A stretch of 64,000 bases of DNA from Oleiagrimonas sp035690885. GTDB lineage: Bacteria > Pseudomonadota > Gammaproteobacteria > Xanthomonadales > Rhodanobacteraceae. This document shows, in pieces, positions 24,727-33,612 of the stretch; the first letter of the stretch is position 1; each line of letters starts with the position of its first letter. The stretch lies in assembly GCA_035690885.1 (NCBI GenBank), contig DASSKC010000014.1, positions 10,479 through 74,478 of the forward strand, given 5' to 3'. A program made the translations under genes and the position numbers. The notes under the pieces are model-generated. The model searched no databases and was not told the origin of the DNA. It saw only the letters and a program-made list of their open reading frames with translations.

Positions 24727-25968
24727 TTGAACCTGACCGTCCGCCATCTGCTCTGCGTCGGCCTCCTGCTCACGAGCATGTTGCCGTGGATGCCCCGCGC
24801 CCACGCCGGCATCGTCAACGCGCCGGGCGCGAACCTGGAAATATCGCTGGTCACTTACGGCCCCGGCGCCATCTACTGGGAGCGCTTCGGCCACGATGCC
24901 ATCGAGATCCGCGACCGTGTCAGTGGCCAGGCGGTGACATTCAATTACGGCGTGTTCGATTTCAGCCAGAAGGATTTCCTGCTCAATTTCGCGCGCGGCA
25001 TCATGCGCTACAGCATCGACGCCGAGCCGGCGCGCGCCGAGATCAACTACTACAAGCGCGCCGGCCGTTTCGTGCATCGCCAACGCCTGGCATTCACGCC
25101 AGAACAAGCCGATGCGCTGCGCGACTATCTGCTGTGGAACCTGCAGCCGGGCAACCGCCTGTACCGCTACGACTACTACATCCGCAACTGCGCCACGCGT
25201 GTGCGCGATGCGCTCGATCAGGCCCTGGGTGGCGCCATCAAGGCGCAACTGCAACAGCCCTCCGACGGCATCACCTATCGCCGCGAGACCGATCGTCTGA
25301 TGGCTGCGCAGCCCTGGTTGATGCTGGTGCTGGATCTGGGCCTGAGCGGTTACGCGGACCAGCCGTTGAGCCGCTGGCAGGCCAGCTTCATCCCGATGCA
25401 GTTCATGCGCGGCATCCGGCGTATCCAGGTTGCCGACGGCAACGGCGGCAGTAAGCCGCTGGTCGTCAGTGACCAGCAGGTCGCCGCCGCACGCCTGCCG
25501 GCGCCGCCTGCCGAGCCACCCAATCTGATCCCGCCATTGCTGATTGCCGGCCTGATCATTGGCCTGTTGCTGGCCGTATGCGGTCATTACCGGCAGGCGA
25601 ACAAGGCCGCGCGCATCGGCTTTGCGTCTTTGGGCACGCTGTGGTTGTTGTTTGCCGGCATCGCCGGCATCGGCATGGCGGTACTGTGGGCCTTCACCGC
25701 GCATCATTCGGCCTGGGCCAACGAAAACCTGCTGCTGTTCAATCCGCTGGCGCTGGCGTTGATCGCATCGGTCTGGCGACGCACGCCGTCGCGCATGGCC
25801 CGCAGCCTGGTGTTGCTGCTTTTGGCAGCGGCCGTGTTTGCGCTGCTGGCCAAGGTGTTGCCCGGTTTCGTGCAGCGCAACCTGCCGTGGATTTGCTTCG
25901 GTCTGCCGCCCTGGCTGGCATTGACCCATGCGCTGCACCGACGCCCGTCACCCGGCAAAAACGGATAA
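24727..25968 (+). CDS. DUF4105 / Lnb-type membrane protein (putative lipoprotein N-acyltransferase-like)
   Basis: A protein of about 413 residues. A signal sequence leads to a periplasmic DUF4105 domain with the family's conserved blocks YGPGAIYWERFGHDAIEIRD (His) and YRYDYYIRNCATRVRDAL (Cys), a Cys/His pair like a papain/NlpC-type centre. Four C-terminal membrane helices follow from about residue 268. This domain is now called the Lnb N-terminal periplasmic domain, after a lipoprotein N-acylating enzyme in Bacteroides. I favour the TTG at 24727, which has AAGGA upstream and gives a clean signal peptide; ATG 24691 is the alternative. It follows cyoD on the same strand. Confidence 0.72.
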   Translation: MNLTVRHLLCVGLLLTSMLPWMPRAHAGIVNAPGANLEISLVTYGPGAIYWERFGHDAIEIRDRVSGQAVTFNYGVFDFSQKDFLLNFARGIMRYSIDAEPARAEINYYKRAGRFVHRQRLAFTPEQADALRDYLLWNLQPGNRLYRYDYYIRNCATRVRDALDQALGGAIKAQLQQPSDGITYRRETDRLMAAQPWLMLVLDLGLSGYADQPLSRWQASFIPMQFMRGIRRIQVADGNGGSKPLVVSDQQVAAARLPAPPAEPPNLIPPLLIAGLIIGLLLAVCGHYRQANKAARIGFASLGTLWLLFAGIAGIGMAVLWAFTAHHSAWANENLLLFNPLALALIASVWRRTPSRMARSLVLLLLAAAVFALLAKVLPGFVQRNLPWICFGLPPWLALTHALHRRPSPGKNG

Positions 25969-26109
25969 ACATGATCCGGATTTTCTTACTACAGACTCCA
26001 ATTGAGTGCAAACCGGATTGACCGTGCAATTCGGTCATGAATCTGTAATTATTCCGGACTTTGCTGCGGCGAAGTGTCCCGCCGCACATGCACCACGGGT
26101 AGCTCACAC

Positions 26110-27777
26110 ATGTCCAGCAACTCCTCGATACGTCGCGACGTCGGCGCATGGGCCCTGATGTTCACCGGCCTCGGCTCGATGATCGGTTCCGGCTGGTTGT
26201 TCGGCGCCTGGAAGGCCGCGCAGATTGCCGGCCCGGGCGCCACCTGGGCCTGGGTCATCGGCGCGGCCATCATCATGGTCATCGCCATCACCTATACCGA
26301 GCTCGGCGCGCTGTTTCCCGAATCCGGCGGCATGGTGCGCTACGGACATTACTCGCACGGATCGCTGGTCGGTTTCATTGCCGCGTGGGCCAACTGGATT
26401 GCCATCGTCTCGGTGATCTCGGTGGAAGCCGAAGCCTCCGCGCAATACATGTCGTCATGGAAGTGGGACTGGGCACACAGCTTGTATGTCCAGTTTCCCG
26501 GTGGTGGCGGCGAGCTGACCACACCCGGCCTGCTGGTATCGGCGGCGCTGGTCATCGCCTACTTCCTGTTCAACTTCTGGAGCGTCAAGCTGTTCGCGCG
26601 CTCCAACACCATCATCACGATTTTCAAGATGGTCATTCCGGCAGCGACTGCCGGACTGCTGATTGCCAGCGGTTTCGACGCGCACAATTTCAGCGTCGGC
26701 ATTCATGGCGGCGCGCATTCCACGGATTTCGCCGCGGTACTGACGGCAGTGGCCATTTCCGGCATCGTGTTCAGCTTCAACGGCTTCCAGAGCCCGGTGA
26801 ACCTTGCCGGCGAGGCGCGCAACCCGGGCAAGACGATTCCGTTCGCCGTCATCGTGTCGATCCTGCTGGCGACCGTCATCTACGTGCTGCTGCAGATCGG
26901 CTTCATCGGCGCGGTGCCGGCCGAGATGCTGGCTGAGGCCGGCTGGCACGGCATCAACTTCAAGTCGCCGTTTGCCGACCTGGCCATCATTCTGGGCCTG
27001 AACTATCTGGCACTGTTGCTGTTCGCGGACGCGGTGGTCAGCCCCAGCGGCACCGGCATGACCTACACCGCGACCACCGCGCGCATGATCTACGGCATGG
27101 AGCGCAACGGCACGTTGCCGAAAATTTTCGGCAGCATCCACCCCAAGTACGGCGTGCCGCGTCCGGCGATGTGGCTGAATCTGGTGGTGAGCTTTCTGTT
27201 CCTGTTCTTTTTCCGCGGCTGGGGCACGCTGGCGGCGGTGATCTCGGTGGCGACCATCATTTCCTACCTGACCGGGCCGGTCAGCGCGATGACGCTGCGG
27301 CGCACCGCACCCGAGCTGCACCGCCCGTTGCGCGTGGCGGCATTGCCGGTACTGGCCTGCATCGCATTCATCATGTCCACCGAGCTGCTGTACTGGGCCA
27401 AGTGGCCACTGACCGGCGAGATCATCCTGCTGATGGTGGTCGCCCTTCCGGTGTATTTCTACTATCAATGGAAAGCCGACTGGCACGATTTTCGCCGCCA
27501 GCTCAACGGCGCCTGGTGGCTGATCGTGTACCTGCCGACCATTGCGTTGATCTCCTATCTGGGCAGCGCAACTTTCGGCGGTCGCAACGTCATTCCCTAC
27601 GGCTGGGATCTGGTGGTCGTCGCCATCGCCGGCGCCGTGTTCTACTTCTGGGGCGTGAAATGCGGCTGGCGCACGCCGTCGATCGAGGCCATCCAGAAAG
27701 AAGCGCACGAGCACCCGGATGAAAACGTGTTGGTACCGCCGGATGAAGATGAAGCCGAGCGCGTGACCGGACACTGA
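26110..27777 (+). CDS. APC family amino acid permease
   Basis: A 555-residue APC-superfamily carrier with about 12-14 membrane helices. The helix-1 substrate-binding motif GSMIGSGWLFG is present, and family blocks FSFNGFQSPVNLAGEARNPG and YTATTARMIYGMERNGTLP follow. The C-terminus is a long acidic cytoplasmic tail (PDENVLVPPDEDEAERV). It resembles aspartate/glutamate:proton symporter-type members, but specificity is not assignable. The start at 26110 begins just before helix 1. A strong terminator follows. Confidence 0.85.
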   Translation: MSSNSSIRRDVGAWALMFTGLGSMIGSGWLFGAWKAAQIAGPGATWAWVIGAAIIMVIAITYTELGALFPESGGMVRYGHYSHGSLVGFIAAWANWIAIVSVISVEAEASAQYMSSWKWDWAHSLYVQFPGGGGELTTPGLLVSAALVIAYFLFNFWSVKLFARSNTIITIFKMVIPAATAGLLIASGFDAHNFSVGIHGGAHSTDFAAVLTAVAISGIVFSFNGFQSPVNLAGEARNPGKTIPFAVIVSILLATVIYVLLQIGFIGAVPAEMLAEAGWHGINFKSPFADLAIILGLNYLALLLFADAVVSPSGTGMTYTATTARMIYGMERNGTLPKIFGSIHPKYGVPRPAMWLNLVVSFLFLFFFRGWGTLAAVISVATIISYLTGPVSAMTLRRTAPELHRPLRVAALPVLACIAFIMSTELLYWAKWPLTGEIILLMVVALPVYFYYQWKADWHDFRRQLNGAWWLIVYLPTIALISYLGSATFGGRNVIPYGWDLVVVAIAGAVFYFWGVKCGWRTPSIEAIQKEAHEHPDENVLVPPDEDEAERVTGH

Positions 27778-27800
27778 TGCGACCATGTTGTCGCAGAAAG

Positions 27801-27829
27801 AGCCCCCGGGGATCCCGGGGGCTTTTTTA
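27801..27829 (+). terminator. Rho-independent terminator after the APC permease gene
   Basis: A perfect 10-bp GC-rich stem (AGCCCCCGGG with CCCGGGGGCT, loop GAT) followed directly by a run of six T, 23 bases after the stop codon. Confidence 0.95.
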
Positions 27830-27870
27830 CGCGCGTATGCCGAACTTGGCGCAGACATCGAGCTTGCGAG

Positions 27871-27945
27871 GGGGTCAGGTACAGTTACTGGAGCACGTTG
27901 TTCGTGTCTTGCCAATACCAGGTGCCAGTAACTGTACCTGACCCC
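27871..27945. repeat. Palindromic element, GGGGTCAGGTACAGTTA family, copy 1
   Basis: Two perfect 21-base inverted arms (27871-27891 and 27925-27945), beginning GGGGTCAGGTACAGTTA, flank a 33-base loop. A second copy lies at 61385-61459. Arms of this kind resemble the GTCAGGTACA-type palindromes associated with REP-associated tyrosine transposases (RAYT); no such transposase is in the window. It sits in the convergent gap between the permease and hom. Confidence 0.85.
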
Positions 27946-27985
27946 CCGGCATGCCGGAATCTTGCGGCGAGTACCAACGGAGCCC

Positions 27986-29116
27986 TTACGCCGGCAACTC
28001 CAGGATGTCGCCGAGCAGTGCCTGCGCGGTCACCTCGGCTCCGGCGCCGGGGCCCTGGATGACCAGCGGCTGCGAGTGGTAGCGGGTGGTGGTGATGGCG
28101 AACTGGTTGTCGGTACCCGCGAGATTGGCGGCCGGCTGGTCCGGCGGCACGATGGCCAGGCCCACGCGCGCATGACCGCGCTGATCCAGCCGCGCCAAGT
28201 AACGCAATACGCCATCGCGTTCACGTGCCTCGGCCAGACGCGCGGCGAAGCTGTCATCCAGCGCGCCGGCCTGATCGAGGAAATGCGCCGGGTCAAGTTC
28301 GCGCATGGACTCGGGCACGAGATTTTCCACCACCACTTCGTCGCTGCCGAGTGCAAATCCCGCCGTCCGCGCGAGAATCAGCAGTTTGCGCGCCACGTCC
28401 TGACCGGACAGGTCGGTACGTGGATCCGGTTCGCTGTAACCGAGCTCACGCGCCTGCCGCAACAGGTGCGAAAACGGCACGCTGCCGTCATAAGTGCTGA
28501 ACAACCACCCCAGCGAGCCGGAAAACACGCCTTCGAGCGTCAGCAAGGCGTCGCCGCAAGCACGCAGGCGCTTGAGCGTGGAGATGATCGGCAGGCCGGC
28601 ACCGACGGTGGCTGCATCGCCGTAAATCGTGCCACCGGCTTGTTGTGCGGACTGCAGTTTGCGCCAGTCGGCCAGATCGCCGCCATTGGCCGCCTTGTTG
28701 GCTGTCACCACGTGACAGCCGCGCGCCAGCCAATCGACATGATGCGACGCGGCGTGATCACTGGCGGTGGCATCGACAATGACACGGCGGGCCGCGCCAC
28801 TGGCGGCCAACGCCTCCAGCAAGGCTTCATTGTCGCGCCTGGCCCCGGTGCCGGCATTGAGCTTGCGACGCAGATCGCGTTGCGCCAGATGTTTCGGATC
28901 CACCTGCTGGCAACGCGAGTTGGCCACGCCCACCAGGCTCAGACCCGCGGCAGCGGGCGTATTGAGCAATTTCAGGAACGCACCACCAACGACACCGGAG
29001 CCGAGCAGGACCACGGCGGTCGTTGCGTTCACCGGTTTGCCGGATATTTCGTTGTCGTCACGACCGGACGTGGCCACCACCGCATCGGTGGCGACCGCCT
29101 CACCTGCCGCACTCAT
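27986..29116 (-). CDS. hom: Homoserine dehydrogenase
   Basis: A 376-residue enzyme reducing aspartate semialdehyde to homoserine. The NAD(P)-binding motif VVLLGSGVVGGAFLKLL is near residue 35, ATASDHAASHH and TANKAANG form the central region, and the catalytic core is GAGLPIISTLKRL...GYSEPDPRTDLSGQDVARKLLILAR. It matches the dehydrogenase half of ThrA/MetL-type proteins without the aspartokinase half or an ACT domain. Its ATG overlaps the metB stop by 4 bases. As last gene of metX-metB-hom it directs carbon to methionine under SAM control. Confidence 0.93.
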   Translation of the reverse strand: MSAAGEAVATDAVVATSGRDDNEISGKPVNATTAVVLLGSGVVGGAFLKLLNTPAAAGLSLVGVANSRCQQVDPKHLAQRDLRRKLNAGTGARRDNEALLEALAASGAARRVIVDATASDHAASHHVDWLARGCHVVTANKAANGGDLADWRKLQSAQQAGGTIYGDAATVGAGLPIISTLKRLRACGDALLTLEGVFSGSLGWLFSTYDGSVPFSHLLRQARELGYSEPDPRTDLSGQDVARKLLILARTAGFALGSDEVVVENLVPESMRELDPAHFLDQAGALDDSFAARLAEARERDGVLRYLARLDQRGHARVGLAIVPPDQPAANLAGTDNQFAITTTRYHSQPLVIQGPGAGAEVTAQALLGDILELPA

Positions 29117-30300
29117 GCATGCACCGTGCGTTTGGGCTGACAGGCGGCCTGAGCGCGAGCCAGACCGGCACTCAGGTCGTCAAGCAGGTCGCCGCCGTCT
29201 TCGATGCCGATCGACAGGCGCAACAGGTTGTCGGCAATGCCGGCACGATGGCGTGCCTCGGGCGCCATCGCCGCGTGGGTCATGGAGGCCGGATGCGCGA
29301 CCAGGCTTTCCACACCCCCCAGCGACTCGGCCAGCGAGAAATACTCCAGGCCATCAAGGAACGCGCGCAACGCTTCCTCGCCATCCTCGAGTTCAAAGCT
29401 GAGCATGGCACCGAAGCCCGATTGCTGGCGTGCGGCCAGGGCATGCTGCGGGTGCGATTCGAGGCCGGGGTAATAGACCGTCTTGACCGCTTCATGCGTG
29501 GACAGCGCATCGGCGATCAGCGTGGCGTTCTCCTGATGCACGCGCAGGCGCGCGGACAGGGTCCGCAGACCACGCAAGGTCAGGAAGCTGTCGAACGGCG
29601 CTCCGGTCAAACCAAGGCAGTTGCTCCACCACTTGACCTGATCGGCCAACTCCGGCGTACGCGCCACCACGGCGCCACCGACCACGTCGCTGTGACCGTT
29701 GATGTACTTGGTGGTCGAATGCAGGACCAGATCGGCGCCCAGCGTCAACGGCTGCTGCAAGGCCGGCGACAGGAAAGTGTTGTCGACCAGGCACAAGGCG
29801 CCCGCGGCATGCGCCGCTTGCGCCACGTGACGGATGTCGGTGATGCGCAGCAACGGGTTGGACGGCGTTTCCACCCATACCAGCGACGGACGCTTGGCCA
29901 GCGCGTCGGCCAGCGCCGTCGGATCGGTGAAATCGGCGAACTCCAGGTCGAAGTGACCCTTTTTGGCCCAGGCATCGAGCAGGCGCCAAGTGCCGCCGTA
30001 ACAATCATGTGCCGCCAGTACCCGGCCACCGGCCGGCACCAGCTGCAAGGCCAGGGTCACCGCGGCCATGCCGCTGGCCACGATGGCGGCACCGGCACCG
30101 CCTTCCAGATCAGCCAGGGCAGCCCCCAGCTGGTCGCGCGTCGGGTTGCCACTGCGCGAGTAGTCGTAGGCACGCTTCTTGCCGAAGCCTTCGAAGCTGT
30201 AGTTGGTGGACAGGTGCAGCGGCGGCACGATCGCGCCGTGCTGGGTGTCGGTCTCGATGCCGGCGCGTACCGCGCGGGTGGAGGAAATCGTGGAAGTCAT
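29113..30300 (-). CDS. metB: Cystathionine gamma-synthase / O-succinylhomoserine (thiol)-lyase
   Basis: A 395-residue PLP enzyme of the Cys/Met metabolism family. The PLP Lys is in LHSTTKYINGHSDVVGG, and flanking signatures include YDYSRSGNPTRDQL and WVETPSNPLLRITDI. It joins activated homoserine to cysteine to give cystathionine, or to sulfide. Gene order (after metX, before hom) supports the MetB assignment over cystathionine beta-lyase. Confidence 0.92.
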   Translation of the reverse strand: MTSTISSTRAVRAGIETDTQHGAIVPPLHLSTNYSFEGFGKKRAYDYSRSGNPTRDQLGAALADLEGGAGAAIVASGMAAVTLALQLVPAGGRVLAAHDCYGGTWRLLDAWAKKGHFDLEFADFTDPTALADALAKRPSLVWVETPSNPLLRITDIRHVAQAAHAAGALCLVDNTFLSPALQQPLTLGADLVLHSTTKYINGHSDVVGGAVVARTPELADQVKWWSNCLGLTGAPFDSFLTLRGLRTLSARLRVHQENATLIADALSTHEAVKTVYYPGLESHPQHALAARQQSGFGAMLSFELEDGEEALRAFLDGLEYFSLAESLGGVESLVAHPASMTHAAMAPEARHRAGIADNLLRLSIGIEDGGDLLDDLSAGLARAQAACQPKRTVHA

Positions 30301-30384
30301 GATTGGGTTCCGATTGAATCTGTGCTGTCTGCGTGCCGCGCGAGCCGATGGGCCGCGCCGCGCATGAGGAGAGGGGTGCCGGGT

Positions 30385-31413
30385 TTACGCGGGCATGGAA
30401 AGTGCCTCGCGCAACAGCGGCGCGAGGCGAACATGCTCCTTGAGAAAACCATCGTGGCCATACAGCGACTCGACCACTTCCAGACTGGCCGAGATGCCCA
30501 GGCCGCGCTGCAACTCGCACAGATCCGAAAGTGGCACCAGGCGATCGGTGGCAAAACCGATCAGTGTGGTCGGCGCATGCACGCTGGCCGGGTCGACGCT
30601 GTGCAGATCGATCGACTCGGACAACGAGAGGTAGCGGCCGGCGTCGAAATTGCCGGCGAACTTCTTGCCGACATGCTCCAGCCAGCTTTCCACCGGCAAG
30701 CGGAAGCGACCATCTGAGAACTCGGCCTGGCCGTCAAAACGCTGCGCGAACTCGGCGCTGCCGCGGTAGGTGGTCATGGCCAGCTGGCGCGCCAGCGAAA
30801 CGGCCTCGTCGATGCAGCCGTTGGCCAAGCCCATGCGCAGGATATTGCGCTGGATCGATCGCTGCGCCGTGGACAGCGGATGCGACCGGTGCGCGCCGGC
30901 CAGCGCCACCAGACGGTCCAGACGGTGCGCATGACGTGCGGCAAATGCCAGACCGACCATGGCGCCATACGACGCGCCCACGAAGCCATGCACACGACCG
31001 ACATGCAACGCATCCAGCAACGCGGCGAGTATGTCGGCCTGATCAGTGGTCGACACGGCCGACGCGCCAAGCTCGTCGGCGGACAGCCAGTCGATGGCCA
31101 ACACGCGGACACGAGTCAGATCGATGGCCTTGCCGGGCCCGACCAGCTCGTCCCACCAGCCGTTGTCCGTGTGGTCGGTGATATGGCACACGTCACGGCT
31201 GGCCGAAATGCCACCCTGCACGATCACCGTCGGCGCACCGGGCTCGCCCACCCACAGATACTTCACCTCGATGTTGCGCCCACCCTCGCCGTAACGTGGC
31301 GTGACATGCAGCCGACGTCTGCCGCGCAGACAATGGAAACCCGTACGCATGCGCACCGGCGTCACCGGAGTGGCTGACAACGTGGTGGCCAATGGAACGG
31401 CTTCGAGGGACAT
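30385..31413 (-). CDS. metX: Homoserine O-acyltransferase, MetX family (probably O-succinyltransferase)
   Basis: A 342-residue alpha/beta-hydrolase-fold acyltransferase. The oxyanion/N-terminal block TVIVQGGISASRDV, nucleophile elbow GASYGAM (Ser), the catalytic Asp in FATDRLVPLSDL and His in LYGHDGFLKEH are all visible. Related Xanthomonadaceae proteins are reported to use succinyl-CoA (MetXS); the acyl donor here is inferred from that and from the neighbouring metB. I chose ATG 31413 because GGAGA stands 6 bases upstream. A SAM-I riboswitch lies in its leader. Confidence 0.92.
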   Translation of the reverse strand: MSLEAVPLATTLSATPVTPVRMRTGFHCLRGRRRLHVTPRYGEGGRNIEVKYLWVGEPGAPTVIVQGGISASRDVCHITDHTDNGWWDELVGPGKAIDLTRVRVLAIDWLSADELGASAVSTTDQADILAALLDALHVGRVHGFVGASYGAMVGLAFAARHAHRLDRLVALAGAHRSHPLSTAQRSIQRNILRMGLANGCIDEAVSLARQLAMTTYRGSAEFAQRFDGQAEFSDGRFRLPVESWLEHVGKKFAGNFDAGRYLSLSESIDLHSVDPASVHAPTTLIGFATDRLVPLSDLCELQRGLGISASLEVVESLYGHDGFLKEHVRLAPLLREALSMPA

Positions 31414-31458
31414 GCGGCTCTCCATGATGCTTGGACATCGAGTCCTGCGGAGAACCGG

Positions 31459-31602
31459 AAAAATCGGGCCAGTCGCGATGACTTGCGGCTCATCTTCCGG
31501 TGGATGCGAGCATCACCGCAGGAGTTGGCACCGTGCCGAAGCTTGCGCTTCGACGGGTTGCCCCGGCATCAAAGGGCCTGTCCCTCCGCCGGTCTCGATG
31601 AG
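31459..31602 (-). ncRNA. SAM-I (S-box) riboswitch and adjoining weak terminator
   Basis: On the minus strand the leader contains the S-box core in order: P1 arm CTCATC, GGAGGGACAGGCCC, GGCAACC, then GGTGCCAACTCCTGC, closing with GATGAG that pairs with P1 (31489-31602). A hairpin GCC..AGTC/GACT-GGC followed by CCGATTTTT (31459-31489) overlaps the end of P1 and could be the SAM-dependent terminator; its stem is imperfect, so translational control is an alternative. It controls metX-metB-hom. Confidence 0.95.
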
Positions 31603-31613
31603 AATTTCAACAT

Positions 31614-31642
31614 ACTCTAGCCGGCATAAGAATGCATGTCAA
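31614..31642 (-). promoter_or_regulatory. Sigma-70-type promoter of metX
   Basis: On the minus strand, TTGACA (31637-31642, perfect -35) is followed by a 17-base spacer and TAGAGT (31614-31619, -10). It stands just upstream of the SAM riboswitch, so transcription would start about 5 to 10 bases before the P1 stem. Confidence 0.75.
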
Positions 31643-31660
31643 TGGACGTATAGACGTCCA
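31643..31660. promoter_or_regulatory. Candidate operator TGGACGT-ATAG-ACGTCCA beside the metX -35 box
   Basis: A perfect 7-base inverted repeat with a 4-base spacer directly abutting the -35 hexamer on its upstream side, where an activator or repressor could bind. The centre AGACGTCC resembles the MetJ box AGACGTCT, and a third, poorer repeat follows, but MetJ is not expected in this lineage. The factor is unknown. Confidence 0.5.
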
Positions 31661-31745
31661 TACGGACGCCATATGCCTGCAAGGCATGAAGCGGGTTCCC
31701 AGCCGACGCCGCCGGCACCATGACGTGGATGCCCAGCGGGTGCCA

Positions 31746-31822
31746 GGGTACCGGGTTCACTTATGGGCACGAGACTGTCTCACCTTGCCACGCTGGTGCG
31801 CCCATAAGTGAACCCGGTACCC
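31746..31822. repeat. Palindromic element with GGGTACCGGGTTCACTTATG arms
   Basis: Perfect 23-base inverted arms (31746-31768 and 31800-31822) around a 31-base loop, in the gap between metX and prfC. Architecture and size match the 27871 and 61385 elements, but the arm sequence is different. The arms also contain the GGTACC palindrome. It is probably another family of REP/RAYT-type element. Confidence 0.8.
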
Positions 31823-31940
31823 CGCCTCCGACCCGACATGCCGCCGCTGGCGCCCACCGGCACCCGCGAGGAGCCGGCGCCCCGCCTCGCCGCCTCGCCG
31901 ACGCGCTACAATGAAAGGCTTGATCCCGCGATATCCCTCC

Positions 31941-33530
31941 ATGGCCGACCACCTCACCGAAACCCGACGTCGCCGCACCTTTGCCATCGTCAGCCATCCT
32001 GACGCCGGCAAGACCACGCTGACCGAAAAACTGCTGCTGTTCGGCGGCGCAATCCAGCTGGCCGGCAGCGTCAAGGGCCGCAAGGCCGCGCGCCACGCCA
32101 CCTCCGACTGGATGGCGCTGGAGAAGGAACGCGGCATCTCGGTGACCAGTTCGGTCATGCAGTTCCCGTATGACGGCAGCATCGTCAACCTGCTCGACAC
32201 CCCCGGCCATGCCGATTTCGGCGAGGACACCTACCGCGTCCTGACCGCGGTGGATTCGGCGCTGATGGTGATCGACTGCGCCAAGGGCGTGGAGGAACGC
32301 ACCATCAAGTTGATGGAAGTGTGCCGCCTGCGCGACACGCCGATCATGAGTTTCATCAACAAGCTCGACCGCGAGGGCCGCGATCCCATCGAGCTGATGG
32401 ATGAGGTCGAATCGGTGCTCGGCATCGCCTGCGCGCCGATTACCTGGCCGATCGGCATGGGCAAGCGCCTCAAGGGCGTGTACCACATGGTTGACGACGA
32501 AGTGCACATCTTCGAGCAGGGCAAAAATTTCACCCGCCAGGACTCGACCATCATCAAGGGCCTGGACAACCCGGAACTCGAAAACTACATCGGTGCCGAC
32601 ACCCTGGACGAGCTGCGCGGCGAGCTGGAGCTGGTCCGCGGTGCCGCGCCGGCTTTCGATCCGGACGCCTATCTGGCCGGCAAGCTGACCCCGGTTTTTT
32701 TCGGCTCGGCCGTCAACAATTTCGGCGTGCAGCTGCTGCTCGACTTTTTCGTCGAACACGCACCGTCACCGCAGTCGCGCACCACGACCACGCGCGAGGT
32801 CGACCCGGAGGAAGGCAAGCTTTCGGGCTTCGTATTCAAGATCCAGGCCAACATGGACCCGGCGCACCGTGACCGCGTGGCATTCATGCGCGTGTGTTCG
32901 GGCACCTACTCGGCCGGCATGAAGATGCACCAGGCGCGCACCGGCAAGTCGGTCAAGATCGCCAACGCCCTGACCTTCATGGCGTCGGACCGCGAAATCG
33001 TCGAAAACGCCTATCCCGGCGACGTCATCGGCCTGCACAACCACGGCAGCATTTCCATCGGCGATACGTTTACCGAAGGCGAGTCACTGGCGTTCACCGG
33101 GATTCCCAACTTCGCGCCGGAACTGTTCCGCATCGCGCGCCTGCGCGACCCGCTCAAGGCCAAGGCGCTGGCCAAGGGCCTGCAACAGCTGTCCGAGGAA
33201 GGCGCCACGCAGTTCTTCAAGCCGATGATGTCCAATGACCTGATCCTGGGTGCCGTCGGCATGCTGCAATTCGATGTCGTCGCCTACCGGTTGAAAGACG
33301 AGTACAACGTCGATGCCGGCTTCGAGAATGTGCGCGTCGCGACTGCCCGCTGGGTGCATTGCGACGACGAGAGAATGCTCGAGGACTTCCGCGAAAAGAA
33401 CGCCATGCACCTGGCCATCGACGGCGCCGGCGAGCTCGTTTATCTGGCGCCGACCCGCGTCAACCTGCAACTGACGCAGGAGCGCTGGCCGGACGTGACT
33501 TTCGCGGCCACACGCGAACACGCAGCCTGA
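31941..33530 (+). CDS. prfC: Peptide chain release factor 3
   Basis: A 529-residue translational GTPase that recycles RF1/RF2. The G1 motif SHPDAGKTT, the switch I region RGISVTSS, G3 DTPGHADFGED, and G4 NKLDRE are all present, followed by RF3-specific domain II and III sequence ending in FAATREHAA. The start at 31941 gives the same length as E. coli RF3; an ATG at 31911 would add ten unrelated residues. Confidence 0.97.
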   Translation: MADHLTETRRRRTFAIVSHPDAGKTTLTEKLLLFGGAIQLAGSVKGRKAARHATSDWMALEKERGISVTSSVMQFPYDGSIVNLLDTPGHADFGEDTYRVLTAVDSALMVIDCAKGVEERTIKLMEVCRLRDTPIMSFINKLDREGRDPIELMDEVESVLGIACAPITWPIGMGKRLKGVYHMVDDEVHIFEQGKNFTRQDSTIIKGLDNPELENYIGADTLDELRGELELVRGAAPAFDPDAYLAGKLTPVFFGSAVNNFGVQLLLDFFVEHAPSPQSRTTTTREVDPEEGKLSGFVFKIQANMDPAHRDRVAFMRVCSGTYSAGMKMHQARTGKSVKIANALTFMASDREIVENAYPGDVIGLHNHGSISIGDTFTEGESLAFTGIPNFAPELFRIARLRDPLKAKALAKGLQQLSEEGATQFFKPMMSNDLILGAVGMLQFDVVAYRLKDEYNVDAGFENVRVATARWVHCDDERMLEDFREKNAMHLAIDGAGELVYLAPTRVNLQLTQERWPDVTFAATREHAA

Positions 33531-33533
33531 CAC

Positions 33534-33612
33534 GCAGGAGCGCCGGAGGCGCGATGGCCCGGAGCATGGTTTTTGCAAAGTTGTCGGCCTTCGCGCCTTC
33601 CGGCGCTCCTAC
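33534..33612. repeat. REP-like palindrome, variant copy
   Basis: GCAGGAGCGCCGGAGGCGCGA (33534-33554) and the near-inverse TCGCGCCTTCCGGCGCTCCTAC (33591-33612) form an imperfect inverted repeat with the same GGAGCGCCGGA logic as the copies at 10901 and 45017. It begins 4 bases after the prfC stop and ends inside the last codons of the convergent small membrane protein gene. Confidence 0.75.

Noticed and set aside
31643..31668. Tandem MetJ boxes upstream of metX
   Set aside because: Only one of three 8-base units is close to AGACGTCT, and SAM feedback is already explained by the riboswitch. Kept only as an unassigned palindrome.
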